DNA of 64,000 nucleotides. Source: Parelaphostrongylus tenuis (Eukaryota > Nematoda > Chromadorea > Rhabditida > Metastrongylidae). The notes under the pieces were generated by a model that ran no database searches, was not told the DNA's origin, and saw only the letters and a list, made by a program, of their open reading frames with translations. Positions 22,690 to 33,999 of the stretch are shown here, in pieces (position 1 is the first letter of the stretch; each line of letters starts with the position of its first letter). The DNA is taken from contig JAHQIW010005416.1 in the NCBI GenBank assembly GCA_019055375.1, positions 18,943 through 82,942 of the forward strand, read 5' to 3'. A program made the position numbers and the translations under genes.

Positions 22690-23510
22690 ATATAATTTCT
22701 TCTAGCAGCTGACGCTTCGGCAGTTTGGTACTTTCAGAGCCCGGTAGTATCAGGTTGTTTTCAACATAGCCAAACACCTCCACTAAAGTGGAAAAGAATC
22801 ACGGAACCCGAATTTCAGTTGGCATCAAGGACAAAATAAGTTTTTCATTTATCAAACAAGCAAACGATGTTTTGGATTTCAAACGAACATCCAGAGTGCA
22901 TGGAATTCACCCGAGAGAAAACGTCAGAAAACTAACTTTTGTTCGTGAACATCCACATTGAATTGTCTGAAAGCAGCTACTTGAAAATGAGTAACGAAAA
23001 TATACTGATTCATTTCTTCTTCTCGTACAGCGCACCCGAAGGCGTTCCTGAAAAACATGTTTAAATATCTATAAGTATGTGCAGGAAGTGAGAAGGTAGA
23101 AGTCCTAAAATTTGCTTAGCAAATAGACATATCCAATGGCAGCGAAAATGTAGCTCTTCGGAATAGGTTTAAATGGAATAACACTCTCCCAGCAAAAATT
23201 TCAGCAAGATTAAGTTCCTATATTCTGCCCTTGTTCCCAAATCAAATAAGTATAACCATATTATTTTGTTCCAAAAGGGCAGGCTTAGAGAGATCACTAG
23301 CTGGTTGAAAAACCACCAAATACTTTGAAGCGCCGGCTAGTTCACAACCGCTTATGGGATCGTTTATGTACAGCACGAGAGTGCATAATATTCTCCAAAC
23401 AATATCGACGTTTACTGCATAGGTACGGGTACAATTTACCTAGTTTCTTGTAGAACTTGCAACGATAAATACATCGGCGGAGCTCCAAAGTTATCTTGAA
23501 ATAAAAGTAT
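22690..23510. mobile_element. Penelope-like element fragments, inverted pair
   Basis: The left part (22690-22870) is a minus-strand 3' end (CTTCGGCAGTTT..TTTCAGAGCCCGG). The right part is a plus-strand RT/endonuclease end: 23428-23481 reads GTIYLVSCRTCNDKYIGG, a clear GIY-YIG start with its zinc-like CxxC. Stops and frameshifts throughout. Confidence 0.65.
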
Positions 23511-23929
23511 GAAAGGCCGTTGAGTAAGTTTCTTTTACTGATTAAGGCAAGAAGTGATGAAGGAGAGATGCCATACAAGTACAGTTTGCTTGGAAATCGG
23601 CATACGTTGTGGTGTTTTCTTTTCCTTCAGAGTTCCTTGTTCCGAATTGTTTGTCCGCGGGCACTTGTCAACGCGATGTGCTCGTTTATAGTCGTGTCGA
23701 ATTCGATTCTCTGAAGTGGGAGCATCGCTCGAATGACAACTTTACTGAGTTGTACACCTTTTATATGATACGGTTGCAGCTGGTTGTCCACTGTTAATGC
23801 TGTGAATTCATGTAAGGAATTCAAGCAGCTGCAGTCGATATGATATCACCTATCCGTGGCGAATCAGTACTTTTCGAAACCTTTCGCAGACTTATATTTT
23901 CTCTGAAGATGGCGAACTTTGAAATAGTA

Positions 23930-23970
23930 TCATTAACACCTCGGAGCGGCTAAACAGAAGAAGATACTGA
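23930..23970 (+). repeat. Fragment of the hairpin MITE family
   Basis: TTAACACCTCGGAGCGGCTAAACAGAAGAAG resembles the outer right arm of the hairpin at 19581-19769. Confidence 0.5.
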
Positions 23971-25985
23971 TTTATTCAAACTATGCCGAGGTTAATAGAT
24001 AGTCGGACCTGGGACTTATATTTTATTGTTCATAGCGAAATTGAAGAATAAGTCGTTTTTGAGAAGTATGTACTTTTACAACGTTTGTGGTTGCATAGAT
24101 TTCTGGCTATTCTTCATATCGCAAACACGTTTATGCAACTCTCTCAGTGATTTCACAAATCACAAATATCGACGAAATGCTCACAAGTGTTTAGTGTTTG
24201 CGGTTTGACACAATCCAGACAAATAGACTCGAGCGGGAAAGTTTTTTCGAATATTATTTCGCACATAATTCGGCCTTTCTCTATCTACAGCAGGCACACT
24301 ATCCAATTTTTTGCGCTGTTGAACGAACGCAAAAAAGTCCAGTAAAATTTATGCACAATAACATCACCAGCAGTAAAAATGTAGGTACTGTATCACTCAC
24401 ATCAGTATGATATAGTTCTCTAAAAAACTCTAATAGGAAATTTGTGACTCTTTGCTTCACCACAGTCACGTTCAAACCTTTTCATTTTAAAACTAAATCA
24501 ATATATTTGTCATCTTTATGACCCAATTTCTTTTGACTCAGCAAGGATCAATCCTTTTTAGTTTTTCAGTTTTTAGATAGACAAACGCGAGATTACTATT
24601 GGATTGTTTCTTCGAAGGGGTCTAACGTTTCGAAGAAGTCTCTTCATAGCTTGAAAGCGGTAGAACGTTCACCTTGATAGATAGTTTTCTCAGTCAAATA
24701 CTGTCATGACCACAACAGAAAAAGTCAAAATGTGGATCGATTGCATAGATAATCACTTCTTCAAATAATCACTGTCTGGTGTGTATGCCTCGAGGTGTCG
24801 GCAACGCAGAGTTTACTTGTTGTGAGGAGTGTATCTGTCTGTTTTTTATGAATTGTTCTGTAACTTGAGTTTGTTTTTAATGAACTGATAAGTTATGTAA
24901 TCCTGAAATTTTTTCTAATAATGTCGCGAAAATTCGTTTCGAACTTGATCTCTTGGGTGTACGTTTCCTGCTTTTGAGAAAAGATGTTTCACGTGATAAC
25001 AAATGTTCAATGCAACTCTATAGCTTTTTATCATAGTATATTTTGCAGAACCGTTTTCACTGCTAGCATCATTTTGATAAGAGACAATGAAGACGCGGCC
25101 AAATGAATCCGATTTTCCGCTCAATGGTGAAAATCACGCACTCCGTATAGTTGAACTTTTTGTTCGGTTTCGAAATGCTTGAGGGAGAGCAAGAGTGATT
25201 ATTGTTTGGGCAAAAAACATCGTCTTTGCTACCAACGTAGATTAACTGAATTTTTGATGAAATAACATGGGGTGATCAGCAAAACATTTGGGCTCTTATC
25301 ATCTTTTCGAAGCATAAGGAACCCATTATCAATACATCCTGCTTACCATCAGGTAAACTGAAAGTCTTTGGATCTGAATTCTGCACCAGTTTGTGGCAGC
25401 TGAATTCGGTCATGATAGAATTGTATTCAACTTCATGCAGAAGGCGTACCTCCTAATGACGTTATTTTTACCTGACCAAGACTCATTGTAGAAAAGTTAT
25501 ATTAGTCTTCTGTCAGATTTCTGGGAACGCATGTACCATAACTTTCTCCTCGTACAACCACCTCAAACACTCCGGCTGTGTGATTTACATAAAAGTCAAA
25601 GCGTTTGGAAGTAATAGCTACTCTTTTTGATAAATCCTAGCTTACGGAGACTCTTATTTATTCGTAATGAGACTTTCAGATTGTATAAGTCCTTACCTTA
25701 CAAAACCGAAGCTCTTTTTTCCCATGATGAGTATCAAATTTTCTGATGTATTGATTTCTCACACTTTCTGCAGTCCTCTTGAACACGAAAGTAAATGAAC
25801 AATCGAGATTAGCCCAGCAGTATGAGATGATTTGTGTTATATGCCTTATGTTTTTTGAGGTGGTGCCGCATTTCCGTTGTGAATTTTGAGTTGAATTTCG
25901 ATGTAAATGTTCTGAAAGTTTTGAATCTATGTACGTTATTCCTTATTTTCTTCTCAAGGCAAATACAAGGTTTCATAATAGTATT
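23971..25985. other. Intergenic stretch with nothing supported
   Basis: AT-rich. Short ORFs only, no recognisable domain, RNA or clear repeat. Confidence 0.6.
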
Positions 25986-26640
25986 TCTTATGTGAACTGA
26001 CGCTCCGGCGGTTTTTTCTCTCTCTTCAGAGCTTTGAATGATCAGCTAAGTTTCAACCTATCAGCCAAACACTTCCATTGCTCTCATTCCATTAAAAAAA
26101 AACCACCAAACCTAGATTTCGATCGTTTCAAGCACAAAATTGACTTTCAGTTTACTTTGTAATTTTTCCACTGAGTTTGTTATCACCTGTATCAAATTTA
26201 ACAATTTTATATACTACTTCATATCACATGTGATAAGAGACATTCCTCCCTGTGGTTCATTCTTGAAATGGTGGTATACATACAAAACGCTTTTAAAATC
26301 TGCGTGCAGATGTTTTATATTCCTGTGCGAGGATGGTGACTTCTATTTCGAAATCTATTTCGTTATGCGTTTGTGTCCTATGCATGCATAGTTAGGTAGT
26401 TGGTATCGAAATATCCTTGCTGTCTGATTGTTCTGGTCTCCATTATACAACTCAGTAGAAAACTTGTAAAAGCAGTGAGTAAGTTGAAGATTGATTTTGT
26501 GCTCATTCTGATTGAAACTATAAATTTGATGATTCTAACTAACGGAGTAGTAAAGGTATTTGACCGAATGGGACGTGGGCAACCTGATCTTTCCAGGCTC
26601 CGAAGAGTACGAAACCGCCGAAAGTTCAGCTCACAGATCA
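25985..26640. mobile_element. Penelope-like element remnants, inverted pair
   Basis: The left end CGCTCCGGCGG..CTTCAGAGC and the minus-strand segment at 26290-26370 ([14 protein letters not shown] type) match the copy at 6420-6970. The right end at 26580-26630 (CTTTCCAGGCTCCGAAGAG..CGCCGAAAG) is the same terminus inverted. Confidence 0.55.
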
Positions 26641-28629
26641 AACTGTGTTTGAAAACCTCGTGTACGGATCAGGAAGAATAAAGAAATACTGAAGCGTGTC
26701 GAGGTCGATAGACATTGGGCTTCGGGATCTATATATGTTTGGCTTGAAAGACACCGTGCAAAGAATTTTTTTGTGATTAACCCAATCGGTAAAGTGCTGT
26801 GATAAAGTTTTTCCTATGCTTTTACAGAGTTCTATGTTCTCAAATATTGTAGTAATCGAAAAATTTTCGCGTGTCATCAAACCAGCTTCGTCGCGATTGT
26901 GTTAATGGTGTCATCGAATTCTAATCATGTTGATCATCTTACGCCCTTCCGTTCGTTAAACAATCAAGTGAGCGTTAGTAGATCTCCATTTGACACTATC
27001 GCTACTCAATAGGTTTGCGCCTTGCACTACCAAAAGCATTTGTCTGTCATTCGCTTTCACATATGGCTTTTCTTTGAAGATGTAATGGGGTGCTACCAAC
27101 GCAGCAACTTTCTAAGAACACTATCAAATGTGCAGTCCCGTTCGACGTATTCGTGCTTCTTCAGTATATGTGAAGTGATGGGCTCATGTAGTGTTATTCC
27201 TTTGGTCTTTGTAAGAACAGCGGTCACTGTATTTGTCGCTACAAATCCATTATCGGGATTGGTAATGTGGCTACTCATTGGTGTTAAGAATCTGTGCGCA
27301 TTTTACTTCGTGAACGCAGAGATTTGTATTTTATTAGTGGTTCACAGATACTACATTGACTGAAGACACGATGCTGTAATAGACACGTTCAGATTGAATA
27401 AGTAAGGACAGCCATCTTTCTGATCCGATTCTACAGCACATCCTGACGTCTACTTATGCCTAAGATTCCACTCAAGGTGAATACCACACGTCATGCGGGG
27501 CTTTTTATCCCTTTCTTCATCCTATAATCTCATCGAGGTCCCTAAGTATATCCTATAAGGGCATAAAGTGGTGCACGTATATGCACTTATGTATGATAAT
27601 TACGAGTTGAGTGAATCTTTGCACTTATGTATGATAATAACGTGTTCAATGAGTCTCGTCGTCGCTACAATAAGAGTGCATTTCCTGAATCTTATTGCGT
27701 CACAGAGAAATTATACCTTTGCGGGCGGTGAGGGTCATTTTGACTTCCAGCTGGGGCTTCGTTCGAACGGCTACAAAGATTAGTGCGCGCACCAGTACAA
27801 ATCCAGTTGATTGTTATCTTGAGAGAATATTGTCCTCAATAGATGATGGAATATCACTGGCGATTCTTGTGCATGAATAATTCCAGTAAGTCACGTTAGG
27901 CTTTTTGAAACCCTTCATTTTTCCGGGAAAAAATGCGTCCTCGCGAAAATGAATTTATTTCTAGCTGTTACAGCACATTTTTTCTTCTTTTGTTCACGTA
28001 CGTGTAATCAGTCGATAGTTTGCTTTGCAGAGTATGTTCTACCAATAAGTGAAACAGCGTTTTGAAATGGGAATCATTTTTCAACGTCACAGCGAATTTC
28101 TCGGTATTATTTAGAGAATCTTGGTTCTCAGACAATCTTATCGCTAGAGACAAAATTCAGCATTGAAAGGAATTGTAAAGCTCTTTTTAAAAGAAGAGCG
28201 CTTAGATATCTCGAAAATTCCAATTTCTGTTGCATACAGTCACATTCTGTGAGATGTATTCGTGACTTGGTTTTTCTAGCAAAACCTTTACTACAATATC
28301 AATATTTACTCTATGGCTGAAGAATGAATATTTTATTACGAAGCTTGACTTTCCGAGAGGATATCTTTTGCTTGCGCTCCCAGCCAAAAAAATAACCTTT
28401 TGGTTTTGCAGTAGTGTGCTCATCCTTTCAACTCTACAGCGGACTTGTTGGTACTTATATGTACAATTTTGATTCTAAGGAATCCTGATCATTACGGAAA
28501 GGTAGGTAGATCATTATTGGAGGGAGTTTTATAAACGTAATTCTAGTGAAAAAACGCTCAATAATAATACTAATATATAATAATACAGAAATACCTAATC
28601 ATCATTGCGCCACTCTTGTTCTGCATCGC

Positions 28630-29330
28630 TCTTCAATTATCCCTCTGAAGATTTTCTTGTACTGATGCAGACCTTTGCCCTCCTCTTGCAGGTCCCTGTT
28701 AAGTAAGTGTTCCTTTGCGATGGAGTCTCGGCTAGAGGAGCATTAGTAGACCAGCTTTCTACGAAGAGATGACTCTCTCATCTGGCAGCTTACCCATTAG
28801 GCTCATCACATCACTGTCTGCAAGATGCCCAGCTTGTCTAAGATTCGTGCCCGGGTCTCGTCTCGTAGGTGCACCCTCTTTCACCACAGACGTTGAACAG
28901 CTTTATTCCATATATATGCCGTTTGCAGGGAATGCTCTGGTGCAGTTTTTTCTTCCTTTGAATTGCATCACCGACTCGTCAATGCATACAATTCTGCCTG
29001 GCTGAAATATATCCTTACACTTTCTGTTCACCAGTGTTAGCAGCGCCACCGTCATAGATAAGGTGTCCTCTGCAGCGCATCACTTATTATCTGCTAGACG
29101 CTAGTGATTGATGACTTTCAAAAGTCTATCTCTCGGCATAACACCCGGCTATAAATTGGGGTTATGAAAGGATCGGTGGCTGGTCCAGTTTTTCAACTTG
29201 GCAATGACACTACATTCATCTGAAGGAACAAGCCAAGCATTTTCTTCATCTCATGGATCGCTGTCTTTTCCCATTTCTCGTTTTCTGCTGTCGAGAGATG
29301 TTCATTTACTTCACAGTCAGTTCCCAAACA
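28630..29330 (-). pseudogene. piggyBac-type transposase fossil
   Basis: Minus-strand pieces in order: EMKKMLGLFLQMNVVSLPS, DPFITPIYSRVMPRDRLLKV, NRKCKDIFQPGRIVCIDESV with MQFKGR, HIYGIKLFNVC and AETPSQRNTYLTGT. These match, in order, the conserved blocks of piggyBac DDE transposases, including the ...IDES... catalytic Asp block. Several stops and frameshifts; inactive. Termini not defined. Confidence 0.75.
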
Positions 29331-30028
29331 TCCCTCTTAAAAAGTTTGTAAAAATCGGCTGACTCATTGTAGCATCGCATGGTGTCGCTTTAAAGACCTA
29401 TTTCTAGCCCTGAAGGGACATTGAACGACACACACTTCTCGACCAGTTATCCACCATCCAATGCACCGGTATCGGCTGAAGTACCCTTGTACCTGACTGT
29501 TCAGTCACTATCCACAAAAACCACGCATTGATATACGCGATGCATAAAAGGAAGTACTCATAGTGATTTCAGTTGAGAGTGAATTTGCATCACATACAAG
29601 TGACTGACCAGGAAGACTCCGGTGTTCTGATGAAAAGTTCCAACTTGCTGAAAATTGTCTTCTTGATGTTATCTAAGAACTGAGAACTGTACGAGACGCA
29701 GAAAACTACAACGCTGACATTGGACCAGAAAAAACCCCGTAGGGCATGTAGAATCGGTGTGCCCTGTTCAATGGCGAAATAGCCACATCAAAATGTGCTC
29801 GTAGTACAGAATAAGCGCATAATAGAAAGTTAATTTCCATAGAACGATAGAGCAAGGTTTTTTCTGAATTCAGTTGGTGTCCCAATATTTATAGTGCACT
29901 ACTATCAAGAAATTATTATTTTTATGTCATCCATGAACTAAGGTCGCGTGCAATGAGCACTACCATTTTTGAGAAACCGTTCATTGTTCTCTAATGTTAG
30001 ATCACTATGAGAAATTGAGTTTTGCAAA

Positions 30029-30216
30029 GAGCGCATTTGGCGCAGTGGTAAGAGGTGCTTTGAGCTGCACACAAGGTTGATGGTTTGGTTTCGCGCTCAC
30101 GGCCAAGCAGACCTTCCGTACCTTCGCGGTTTGTTAATCAGTACTAGACTTCTCTGAAAGCGTAGCGCACTGTTGGGACATCGGTAGGTTACCGCGAGTC
30201 ATTGTAAAGTCCAGTA
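30029..30216 (+). repeat. SINE family S1 copy
   Basis: GAGCGCATTTGGCGCAGTGG head, GGTTTGGTTTCGCGCTC in place of the B box, then CGCGAGTCATTGTAAAG near the 3' part. Tail missing. Confidence 0.6.
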
Positions 30217-31383
30217 TGATTTGTCGTTTTGAAAGTAGAAAATGGTAATGTCATTGATTAACCGACTATCTGTTCATTCGAGAATTTTACATAGACAAGT
30301 CATTGTTGACTTAAAGGATACAAGATAAATATATTGGAGGCGTAGCTAAATATAAATATAATAGCATGGAATTCTCGATAAAAGTTTGGAAAATGGAAAG
30401 CATGCAACTGGTTTTTTTTTCCTCAAAATGCGGTTATAGAAGCAGCACTAGTGTTGTTTCTATGAATTATTGACTTTCTTCTATGATATTTGACCATTTA
30501 CTGATTATGAAACCCCATCTGCTGGCGAAAGAAAAAAATATGAATTTTGTTGAAAAAAAGCTGCCAGATTAGCTTTGACTCTCCGTAGCCGTTCAGAGCT
30601 CCCACCAGTCGAAAATGTTGCTGTCCACAAATAATTACTTGTAAATGTTTTTGCAGTCGACCGACATTACAATTTCTACACGTGTTCTCGTATATCAAGC
30701 AGCGTCTGAAGTCTATTTCTTCAAGCAATTTTCTATAACTCTTCTATTGGTCACTGGATCATCGGCTTCGTACACTCTGGTGTTATAGTTTTTTTTTTCT
30801 GCCTGAATTAATTTTTAATCCACCATATGTACTTCGCATCTCCCTCACAAACTAATCTCTTGTCCCTTGGTCGCGAAGCAGCGGCGCGTCCTCAGATGAC
30901 AAGTTGGTATTAGATGGGATAAAAGCGACTTTGTGCTTGCCTAAGATGCGACTGCAGTCAGGTGACGGATTTCCTGTTTCTCCTGCATCGAATTGCGCCT
31001 ACCTTTTATGTGTGAATAGATATTCGTACATGCACGGATGAATCTTTTCTCGCTGAGCGGATTGTATTCTACGAGTAAGATCAGTCGAAAACCTGTTATC
31101 ACTGGCAGAAAGTGGATGAAAAGTGGTTGGGAATCGTCTCCAAAAGAAGCTGTGCGTCTTCTTCAGGAGATATGCCGCTAAAATCTCAGAACCATTGGGA
31201 TACTCAAATTGCGAAGGTCAAAGGTAACAATCCGTTGCTATAACGCGCCTTCACTTGCATACAAATATAGATGACGTGATTATAGAGGCAAGAAGGATAA
31301 AGTTTGAGTGATCAGACTGACAAAAACGAGGAGATGGCGCTCATTTGAGGCTGCTTATGATTTCAAACAAAGGTTTCCTTGAG

Positions 31384-33640
31384 AGATGCGATAACAAGGG
31401 AGTTGGTGTAATCGGCGTTCTCGTTAGCATGTATATTATCATAGACATACTCAAACTATTGACAGCCCTAGTACTACGTTTTTTTCGAAGGGTTGTGGAT
31501 GATTACCGACATTGCTAATCTTCGTCATCTATTCACCGCACCATACTATGACGAAGAAATGGTCGTAGAGTTCCATACAGACTTCGGGACTCATACAGAA
31601 GACCGTACCTACCTACTTTGAGGTCATCATTGAAAACTTTGACGTCAACATTATTCTTCGAGAAGGTTTAGAGCCTTTTCTTATGCTTACGTACATACGT
31701 AGCTTACGTACATTTCAGCGGTATCGCCCACTTCATCAGAGCCACGCGCCCCACACAGAACCGTACTTTATAGTAGGGACAGGGAAGCGTGATGGTGATA
31801 GCACGTGATTTTGTATTATCACAATTATTTCGGTTGGTGGATTATGGTCAAGATTAGTCTTAGGAGGACGACTGAAAAATGTTAGCTTGGCACCTAACGA
31901 CTTGTATGGAACGAATTGAGAGCTGGGTAAACGAGTGTTCAAATCTATTATGCGACCAAGGTCGTTCGTATTAGTTCGCAAATCTAGAGGCTCGTTTTCA
32001 ACACTGGGCGAGTTGACGATAATCAGTTTACTTTTGGGAAGGTGCTACTGTTGCTGACATCAACGAGGAATACGATCGACCTATCCAGCATATTCACATA
32101 GGCGCTATGAAAGCTGAGAAATCAAGAGTCGACAAGTGACGTTCATGTTCATAAGCACTTAAGCTATTACGTCGATATGAAATCGCTTGAACCACAAGCA
32201 ATAGTCAACTCACGACGTGACTTCAAAATCACTGCTGAAATATTATCAAAGAAGATTCTGGAGGAAACAGCAAATGTTATGGTCGAAGCTGCAGAGACTA
32301 CGAAGAGCATTTACAATGCTCACCAAACCTTCAACAATTACAAAAGTAAGACAAGTACGTTCAACGCCTACTTAGAGCGCTTGCGGCTTATGAAAGCAAA
32401 AGAGAAAATCATCACAGAGGCACCTCAAATCTTTGCAGTCATCACTCCAACCTGCCCTTAAATAAAATAAAGGTCGATGGATGTGTAATATGTCGTGCTA
32501 CCGATTTGTTTCTCCGAAATTTTGCGTCCCCTTTTTCGATAAAGGATCGAACAGCACTTGGTCCAGACAGGTGAGCACCTAAGCACTTCACGAACCTTTC
32601 GTGAATCCTCATCAACGCACTCGCTCGATTCTTTACACGTTATCTGCCAGAATTCCATGTCTTATTTTAATGAAGCACCAAATATGACGTGTTATCGTTC
32701 AGAAGGAGAACTTTCACGACAATGGCAACTTTCGCTTAATTTGTTTGTTGCTTGTCGCGTATCAATTCTTCTCTTGAAATGTCGTAAACAGGATTGACAG
32801 AATACTGGTGAGTGGAAATCTCTGGTGGTAATTACACTATATTCGATTCGTTGACGACATCGATTTGTTACATCAAGCATTAACCTGCGGAAAAAATATT
32901 CTGGCCAACTTGGGCAACGCAAATGAAAAGATTTATCTGCGACTAAATATCACAAGAATTTATGTTTATGAAGAACGATTGATTTATATGCCGCATTCAC
33001 GCTCAACAAATGAGTACCACCGAGGCTCCAGATACATTTATCTTATCCGGGAATTCAACAAGATGAAACGACTCAGCTCCAAAGTTTATGAAACGAGAGC
33101 GGCGACTTGGGAAGCTTCTAAGAACATAGATAATGTAGTAAAGGAACAAGTAGCATCTTACTCGGTACCCATTTTTTGAGTCCATGATTGCTTCAACGAA
33201 CCACTCAGCGTTATCGAACGGGTATCGAGTAGGTCGGTGATAAGAGTATCCGGTCTCGTGTAATTGCGGAGAACAATCCAAAGTTGCAAAATTTGTTATC
33301 GACTAAAATTCACAGGCAGCATTCTACACACCGAATCTCCAGAATCAGGTTTGCAGAACGTGTGATGCATTCTAACAAAGGCCTATGGATAGGTGCCATT
33401 AGCGTCTGGATTCTTTGGGATGTCAAACGCTCAACAGAAGAATCAGCGATTGCATGGACAGAGTTGGTGACGGAAGCTCAAAAGAATGATGTTCGCGGTA
33501 ATCCAAGGCACGTAAAACCTACAGGACTAGTCTTATACGTGTCAGAGAAAAATGGATGGTCTACGTACCACAACACTGTTTGTTCAGTGATAAGTTCAAT
33601 GGACTTGCAGTGTAAAATGTTCGTCGTCGCCTACTCCTAA
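31384..33640 (+). pseudogene. RTE-type non-LTR retrotransposon fossil
   Basis: Plus-strand pieces in element order. An endonuclease part reads CDNKGVGVIGVLV (about 31388) and APYYDEEMVVEF (about 31530). A pre-RT part reads ANVMVEAAETTKSIYNAHQT (32265-32330). The RT active-site box appears as IRFVDDIDLL (32838-32870). The C-terminal part has REFNKMKRLSSKV...ASKNIDNVVK (33049-33140) and RIRFAERVMHSNKGLWIGAI...DVKRST (33340-33440). Most of the RT core is deleted and frames shift repeatedly. A 31690-31985 stretch does not fit the LINE and may be an insertion. Confidence 0.8.
31690..31985. other. Unassigned insertion-like segment inside the RTE fossil
   Basis: Starts with the block shared with 7300-7360 (CTTACGTACATTTCAGCGGT) and interrupts the order of LINE pieces. 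The minus strand is open for 81 codons but matches nothing I know. Confidence 0.35.
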
Positions 33641-33800
33641 TATAGAGGACTGAGCGCCCCAAGAGGACTGCCTAAGGACGAAAAGGGTACCACCCGACTG
33701 ATGAGATCGTCAAGGTTGAAACACGTGCATCGGACTGTATTAATCAGCCCTTACATGACAGACCACATGCGTGGCTCAACAATTAATTATGTGGCATGTT
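33640..33800 (+). mobile_element. Hammerhead-bearing repeat, 33.7 kb copy
   Basis: A hammerhead-like core at 33693-33735 is followed by CAGCCCTTACATGACAGACCACATGCGTGGCTCA, the flank shared with the 44 and 60 kb copies. Confidence 0.6.
33693..33735 (+). ncRNA. Hammerhead-like motif, decayed
   Basis: CCCGA then CTGATGA, weak stem II (GATC/GGTT), GAAA, ACACGTG, then CA before TCGG. Stem I pairs 4 bp (CCGA/TCGG). The cleavage triplet reads GCA rather than NUH, so self-cleavage is not expected. Confidence 0.45.
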
Positions 33801-33927
33801 TGACTTTGATCAATTCCTAAAGATTGCGCCATGACATTCGATCTCATAAAGCATCAAAGAGGTGACTATGAATTCAAATCCGGCATAGTCTTTCCACAAG
33901 CCACAATTTTGATGATAACAGCGATAA

Positions 33928-33985
33928 GGGTATAGCTCTCGGCGTTGATCAGTCTTAAGGGATGAGCTACGCTATACGCGTCCCT
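33928..33985 (-). repeat. SINE family S1 tail fragment
   Basis: TAGCTCTCGGCGTTGATCAGTC matches the reverse of the S1 tail. Confidence 0.45.
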
Positions 33986-33999
33986 CAGCATGGGAGTGG

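Noticed and set aside
27022..27363. 113-aa plus-strand ORF
   Set aside because: Hydrophobic, AT-biased, no domain, and an overlapping minus ORF is equally plausible; probably chance.
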